DNA from: Candidatus Melainabacteria bacterium
GTDB lineage: Bacteria > Cyanobacteriota > Vampirovibrionia > Obscuribacterales > Obscuribacteraceae
Assembly (NCBI GenBank): GCA_017307165.1
Contig: JAFKGK010000003.1
Location: 1 to 64,000, forward strand
DNA: 64,000 bases
Direction of reading: 5' to 3'
In this document: positions 60,901 to 64,000 of the stretch, one piece after another
Numbering within the stretch: position 1 is the stretch's first letter
Layout: each line of letters begins with the position of its first letter
Position numbers and translations under genes: made by a program
Notes under the pieces: model-generated
Seen by the model: the letters and a program-made list of their open reading frames with translations, nothing else
The model's database searches: none
What the model was told of the DNA's origin: nothing

Positions 60901-62661
60901 TGCCGTCGAGGCATCATCTGCGTTGCTCTGGGTCTTTTCGGTGATTTTGGCGATCGCTAGGCCTGTCTTGATCAGATTAGGCAGACGGCCTTCGTAGATG
61001 AGATAGCGCGGCTCCCACCGAGGCTCAAATTTGTTTTTATAATTGCGCAGACCCTTATAGCTAAAAAATCTATTGAGATGCTCGTAGATCTGGTGCAGGG
61101 CTTTTTCTTTGAGGTCGTCATCGCTGTCTTGCCCAACACCCGAAAGCGCAGCCAGACCGAGGCTAAACTCCTCATAGCCGTCTGCCTTGAGTGACTTCAT
61201 CAGCTCCACAAACAAAAAATCCATCGTGCCGTTTGGCGCATCGGCACCATACCGCATCATGTCGATGGTCGACTCGCGCCGATCCCGCCTGTAGGAGCGG
61301 ATTTGATTGACAAAGGCCACCCCCTTGCCGTCCTTATCGCGCAAGACATATAGATTGTCCTGGCCAAGATCCTGCCGATCAAATTGTCCCAGGCTAAAGC
61401 CGCGCTCGCGGCGGCCCGGCAATCTGAGCCAGGCGTCGGAGATGCGCTGTACTTCATCCAGCAGAGCCTCGCTGTGCGGCGGGGCGTGCTTGACGAGGCG
61501 GTAGCCGTCTTTTTCAAATTTTTTGATTGTGCTCTTAAATGTCTTTTTTTTGATCGTGTCGCGGCAAAAGATCTCTAGATCGACGATCGCATCCTCGCCT
61601 ACTTGCAAGGCATTGAGGCCGTTGGCCTCGTAGGCTGGCAGATGCTGCTCGTTGACTTGCAAAAATGCGACGTGCCAGCCGTTCTCATGACAAAAGTCGC
61701 AGTACTGGCCGATCAGCTCGCGTTTTTGCTCCGGCAGGCAAACTGCCTCACCCAGCGCCACGGCTATATCGTTGGCGACACCATAAGCCACAAACCCTTC
61801 TGTCAGTCCATTTTGGCTCTTTCCAAAAAACAAACTCTTATCGTTTGCGATCTTAAATATATCGAGGGGCGTCTCCCCCGCTGTCTCCAAGATCCTTTGC
61901 GCCTGCGCTTTTTCGCTGGGTCTTTCCCACAATCTATACCGGATGGGCATAAATGCCGCATAGATGATGCCCAGGACGCAGACCGTGCCAAAGGTGCGAA
62001 GGGAGTGTAAAAACCATTTGCCAAAATATGTGTGAGCATGGGCTGGTCCACTGGTACCAAAGGCGGTGAGCTCCTGGATCGTGCTGGTAAATGCCGACTG
62101 GAGGTGAAAGTCGACGCCCAGATCGCGCTTGTCCAGCCAGAAGAAGCCCAGGACGCCATAGGCGATCATGACGGCACCGGATACGGCGATGATGCGCAAA
62201 GCATCAAAGATCGAGGAGGAGGCGGAGCGACGGGTAAAATAGCGGCGATTGATGCAGAGCGTAGCAAGAGTGATTAGCGACGGTGCCATGGCATATAGAG
62301 GCAAAAGCTCCCCCAGGTCACGATCCTTGATCAATAGCAGGTTGACGTGCTCCTGGCCCAGCACCGCTGACAGTGCAATGACATTGATGGTGCAGAGGAT
62401 GACGGTGAGCCACCAGGCGCGGCGTGCGCGTTTAAAAAGATTGAGCCCGAGAAAAATCAGGAGATAGCCGAGGATGACGGTGAGGGACTTGTTAAAGTGA
62501 TAAGCTTCGCCAGGCACCAGTACCGAAAACAATCGTGGATGACCGCTGAGGCGCACCGATAGCGGTACTATGGCACTGCACAAGCCTGTGAGCAGCGTCA
62601 AGCCTGCGGTCAGGCCGATCAGCGGGGCTGCGTATTTATCACGTACACTATGGCTGGTCAT
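60832..62661 (-). CDS. MprF-like phosphatidylglycerol aminoacyltransferase (short, DUF2156-type)
   Basis: This 609-aa protein would add an amino acid (lysine or alanine) from aminoacyl-tRNA to phosphatidylglycerol, altering surface charge and peptide resistance. The N-terminal half has about six membrane segments (near 15-37, 55-73, 82-102, 118-137, 160-182 and 220-245), fewer than the 14 of full MprF, so the flippase part is absent. The C-terminal GNAT-like domain (about 260-560) contains GVANDIAVALGEAVC, GVAFVNQIRSYRRDR, IDMMRYGADAPNGTMDFLFV and SLGLAALSGVG, the family signatures. The C-terminus is acidic. The ATG overlaps the kinase stop by one base (TAATG). Confidence 0.85.
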   Translation of the reverse strand: MTSHSVRDKYAAPLIGLTAGLTLLTGLCSAIVPLSVRLSGHPRLFSVLVPGEAYHFNKSLTVILGYLLIFLGLNLFKRARRAWWLTVILCTINVIALSAVLGQEHVNLLLIKDRDLGELLPLYAMAPSLITLATLCINRRYFTRRSASSSIFDALRIIAVSGAVMIAYGVLGFFWLDKRDLGVDFHLQSAFTSTIQELTAFGTSGPAHAHTYFGKWFLHSLRTFGTVCVLGIIYAAFMPIRYRLWERPSEKAQAQRILETAGETPLDIFKIANDKSLFFGKSQNGLTEGFVAYGVANDIAVALGEAVCLPEQKRELIGQYCDFCHENGWHVAFLQVNEQHLPAYEANGLNALQVGEDAIVDLEIFCRDTIKKKTFKSTIKKFEKDGYRLVKHAPPHSEALLDEVQRISDAWLRLPGRRERGFSLGQFDRQDLGQDNLYVLRDKDGKGVAFVNQIRSYRRDRRESTIDMMRYGADAPNGTMDFLFVELMKSLKADGYEEFSLGLAALSGVGQDSDDDLKEKALHQIYEHLNRFFSYKGLRNYKNKFEPRWEPRYLIYEGRLPNLIKTGLAIAKITEKTQSNADDASTASMEKMQDAHQDLDGDKDDDEDL

Positions 62662-64000
62662 TACATGAGCTCCCTGAGCTTGGCAATGTCGGCCAGCAAG
62701 TGTGAGACGTCTTGATATCGCGATGCAGTGTCGAGTCTGGTGGCGCGCTCTATTATCTGCGAGACCTTGCTGCGCACTCGATCGGAGGTGTCCTCGAGTC
62801 TCAGGTTGGTGATGGGCTCAGGCAGGCGCCCTTCGATCAGATAATAGGCAGTGGCTCCCAGTGAATAGATGTCGGAGGCGGGTTGGGCCTTGCCTCTAAA
62901 CTGCTCGGGTGAGATAAAGTTGGGCTTGCCTACCACCGAGCCTGTCACAGTGCTGTCGATGACTTGCGCGACGCTAAAATCTATGAGCTTGATGGTGCCG
63001 TCGGCAAGCAAGATGAGATTGTCTGGGGTAAAATCCCTGTGCACCACCGGTGGAGTCTGCCCATGCAGATACTGCAGGATGCGGGCCATCTGTTCCATAT
63101 AATTGACGCAGGTCAAGATGGGGAAAGGTCCTTGCTGGCTCACTAGATCGCGGAGATTGGTGCCGTCGATTTTTTCGAGGACGAGATACGCGCGGTGATC
63201 TTCGAGAAAAAGCTCTAGAAAGCGCACTATCTTTGGGTGGTCGAGGCGGCCCAGGAGGGCTGCCTCGTCTTGAAACCTTAGCGCTGCGGCCTTGCGCACG
63301 GATGCCTCGGGATAGACGGGCAGGAGAAACTCTTTGAGGACGACCTCGCTTGACAGTGTTTGCTCCAGATCACCGTGAAACTTGCGCTCGTCCCGGGCGA
63401 GATAGACTGTGCCCTGCCCGCCGACACCAATACGCGAGATGATGGCATAACGGCCATTGTTGACGAGAGCGCCTGTAGCAAGCGGGGCGAGCTTGTCGCG
63501 TTTTGGGGGAGCGGCGAGCTCTTTGAGCCAGAGGGCTGTGTAGCTGAGCTCGTCGGAGGCGGGGCGGAGTGGTTCGAGGTCCTGGCTGGAGATATAGTTG
63601 GGAAATCTATTGATGAGGTGCTGCAGGAGCTTGTGCCTGTCGTCGGCCTTGATCACGTCGCCGTAGCGGAGGCTAAAGGTCTTGCCGTCTTTAAATCTAA
63701 ACTCGATCTTGTAGTCGAGGCTCGATTTGGTGCTTGGTGGGCGGATGACTGCAATGTCGACTACATCGGCGAGGACGAGGGTCCGATGGGTGCTGAAGTC
63801 GATTATTTCATCGTTATTGCGCGAGGCCTTGCCGATGATGATCCAGTCGTTGCTCCAGATAATCTCGTTGGGGAGGGTGAGGAGCTTGTAGGTGGCAAAG
63901 GCTGATGCACAGCCGATGACGGTAAGGATCATGCCCTGAAATCTATTGATGGTGGCAATGATCTCGGATGTGCCTGGGTCTGCTGGGTGGAGAAAGGAGT
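62661..64000 (-). CDS. Membrane-anchored Ser/Thr protein kinase (5' end outside the window)
   Basis: The ATG at 63932 gives 423 aa, but the frame stays open through the last 68 bases of the window (codons reading PADPGTSEIIATINRF), so the gene probably starts beyond 64000. From the ATG: a hydrophobic segment (about 1-20), a small beta domain (about 30-110), then the kinase: glycine loop RIGVGGQGTVYLA (167-179), Lys at VVLKEF (K200), catalytic VHRDFTPDN (D300; the usual Lys of H-R-D-x-K is Thr302), DFS in place of DFG (D318), and the activation end KPNFISPEQFRG. It probably phosphorylates proteins near the membrane. It is translationally coupled to the MprF-like gene. Confidence 0.85.
   Translation of the reverse strand, partial: SFLHPADPGTSEIIATINRFQGMILTVIGCASAFATYKLLTLPNEIIWSNDWIIIGKASRNNDEIIDFSTHRTLVLADVVDIAVIRPPSTKSSLDYKIEFRFKDGKTFSLRYGDVIKADDRHKLLQHLINRFPNYISSQDLEPLRPASDELSYTALWLKELAAPPKRDKLAPLATGALVNNGRYAIISRIGVGGQGTVYLARDERKFHGDLEQTLSSEVVLKEFLLPVYPEASVRKAAALRFQDEAALLGRLDHPKIVRFLELFLEDHRAYLVLEKIDGTNLRDLVSQQGPFPILTCVNYMEQMARILQYLHGQTPPVVHRDFTPDNLILLADGTIKLIDFSVAQVIDSTVTGSVVGKPNFISPEQFRGKAQPASDIYSLGATAYYLIEGRLPEPITNLRLEDTSDRVRSKVSQIIERATRLDTASRYQDVSHLLADIAKLRELM

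Overview
The window looks like a chromosomal segment of a Gram-negative-type bacterium with a very large secreted proteome. The mix of giant exported TPR proteins, DUF4388 (PATAN-type) regulators, WG-repeat and DUF4384 proteins, an RMND1-like protein and a serine/threonine kinase next to an MprF-type synthase fits the non-photosynthetic cyanobacterial sister lineage (Vampirovibrionia/Melainabacteria, Obscuribacter-like). This is inference from gene content; there is no rRNA or universal marker gene here to prove it.

Layout. 1-147: terminus of an IS3-family element. 228-6672: complete type I restriction-modification operon (hsdR-hsdM-hsdS, all on the minus strand), ending beside a tRNA-Leu gene (6909-6992) and visibly more AT-rich than what follows. 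7012-13794: exported or membrane proteins in paralogous sets (two LADAY-motif proteins, two DUF4234-like membrane proteins, a WG-repeat protein with a small SmpA-like partner, and a larger exported protein). 13825-16638: a tight three-gene operon encoding a DUF3419/BtaA-like aminocarboxypropyl transferase, a GNAT acyltransferase and a haem-oxygenase-like (probable di-iron) enzyme. This looks like a small-molecule pathway and is my best candidate for an undescribed system. 17813-34452: one run of about 16.6 kb on the minus strand with four giant exported TPR proteins (1103, 1217, 1266 and 1328 aa), a five-repeat zinc-ribbon protein between the first two, a hidden 39-aa membrane ORF and a third DUF4234-like protein. 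Junctions between these genes range from 4-nt overlaps to 20 nt. The four giants share a C-terminal motif.

34513-35381: a GNAT-toxin/DUF1778 toxin-antitoxin pair with a visible promoter and operator. 35463-39059: small hypothetical gene, DUF6891-like protein, MscS channel, tRNA-Arg and a DUF429 protein interrupted by palindromic repeats and a G-rich tract. 39076-45742: a split, degenerate trypsin-fold/DUF4388/zinc-ribbon membrane protein, a DUF4384 exported protein, a cluster of very small membrane proteins, a lipoprotein, a YheT-like hydrolase and a small exported protein with a clear promoter and terminator. 45751-54576: exported TPR protein, DCC thiol-disulfide protein, sorbosone-dehydrogenase-like enzyme, DUF4388 plus degenerate GGDEF protein, then a coiled-coil/response-regulator/CHASE3-PAS histidine-kinase operon. 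54741-59756: DUF2750, small exported and membrane proteins (one paralogue frameshifted), an exported glycerophosphodiester phosphodiesterase and a Gly/Tyr-rich repeat protein. 59770-64000: RMND1-like protein, MprF-type phosphatidylglycerol aminoacyltransferase-like protein, and a membrane-anchored Ser/Thr kinase cut by the window end.

Recurring themes are export (many signal peptides), local gene duplication, convergent genes whose ends overlap, and signalling modules with degenerate catalytic sites. No CRISPR array, prophage or rRNA was seen.
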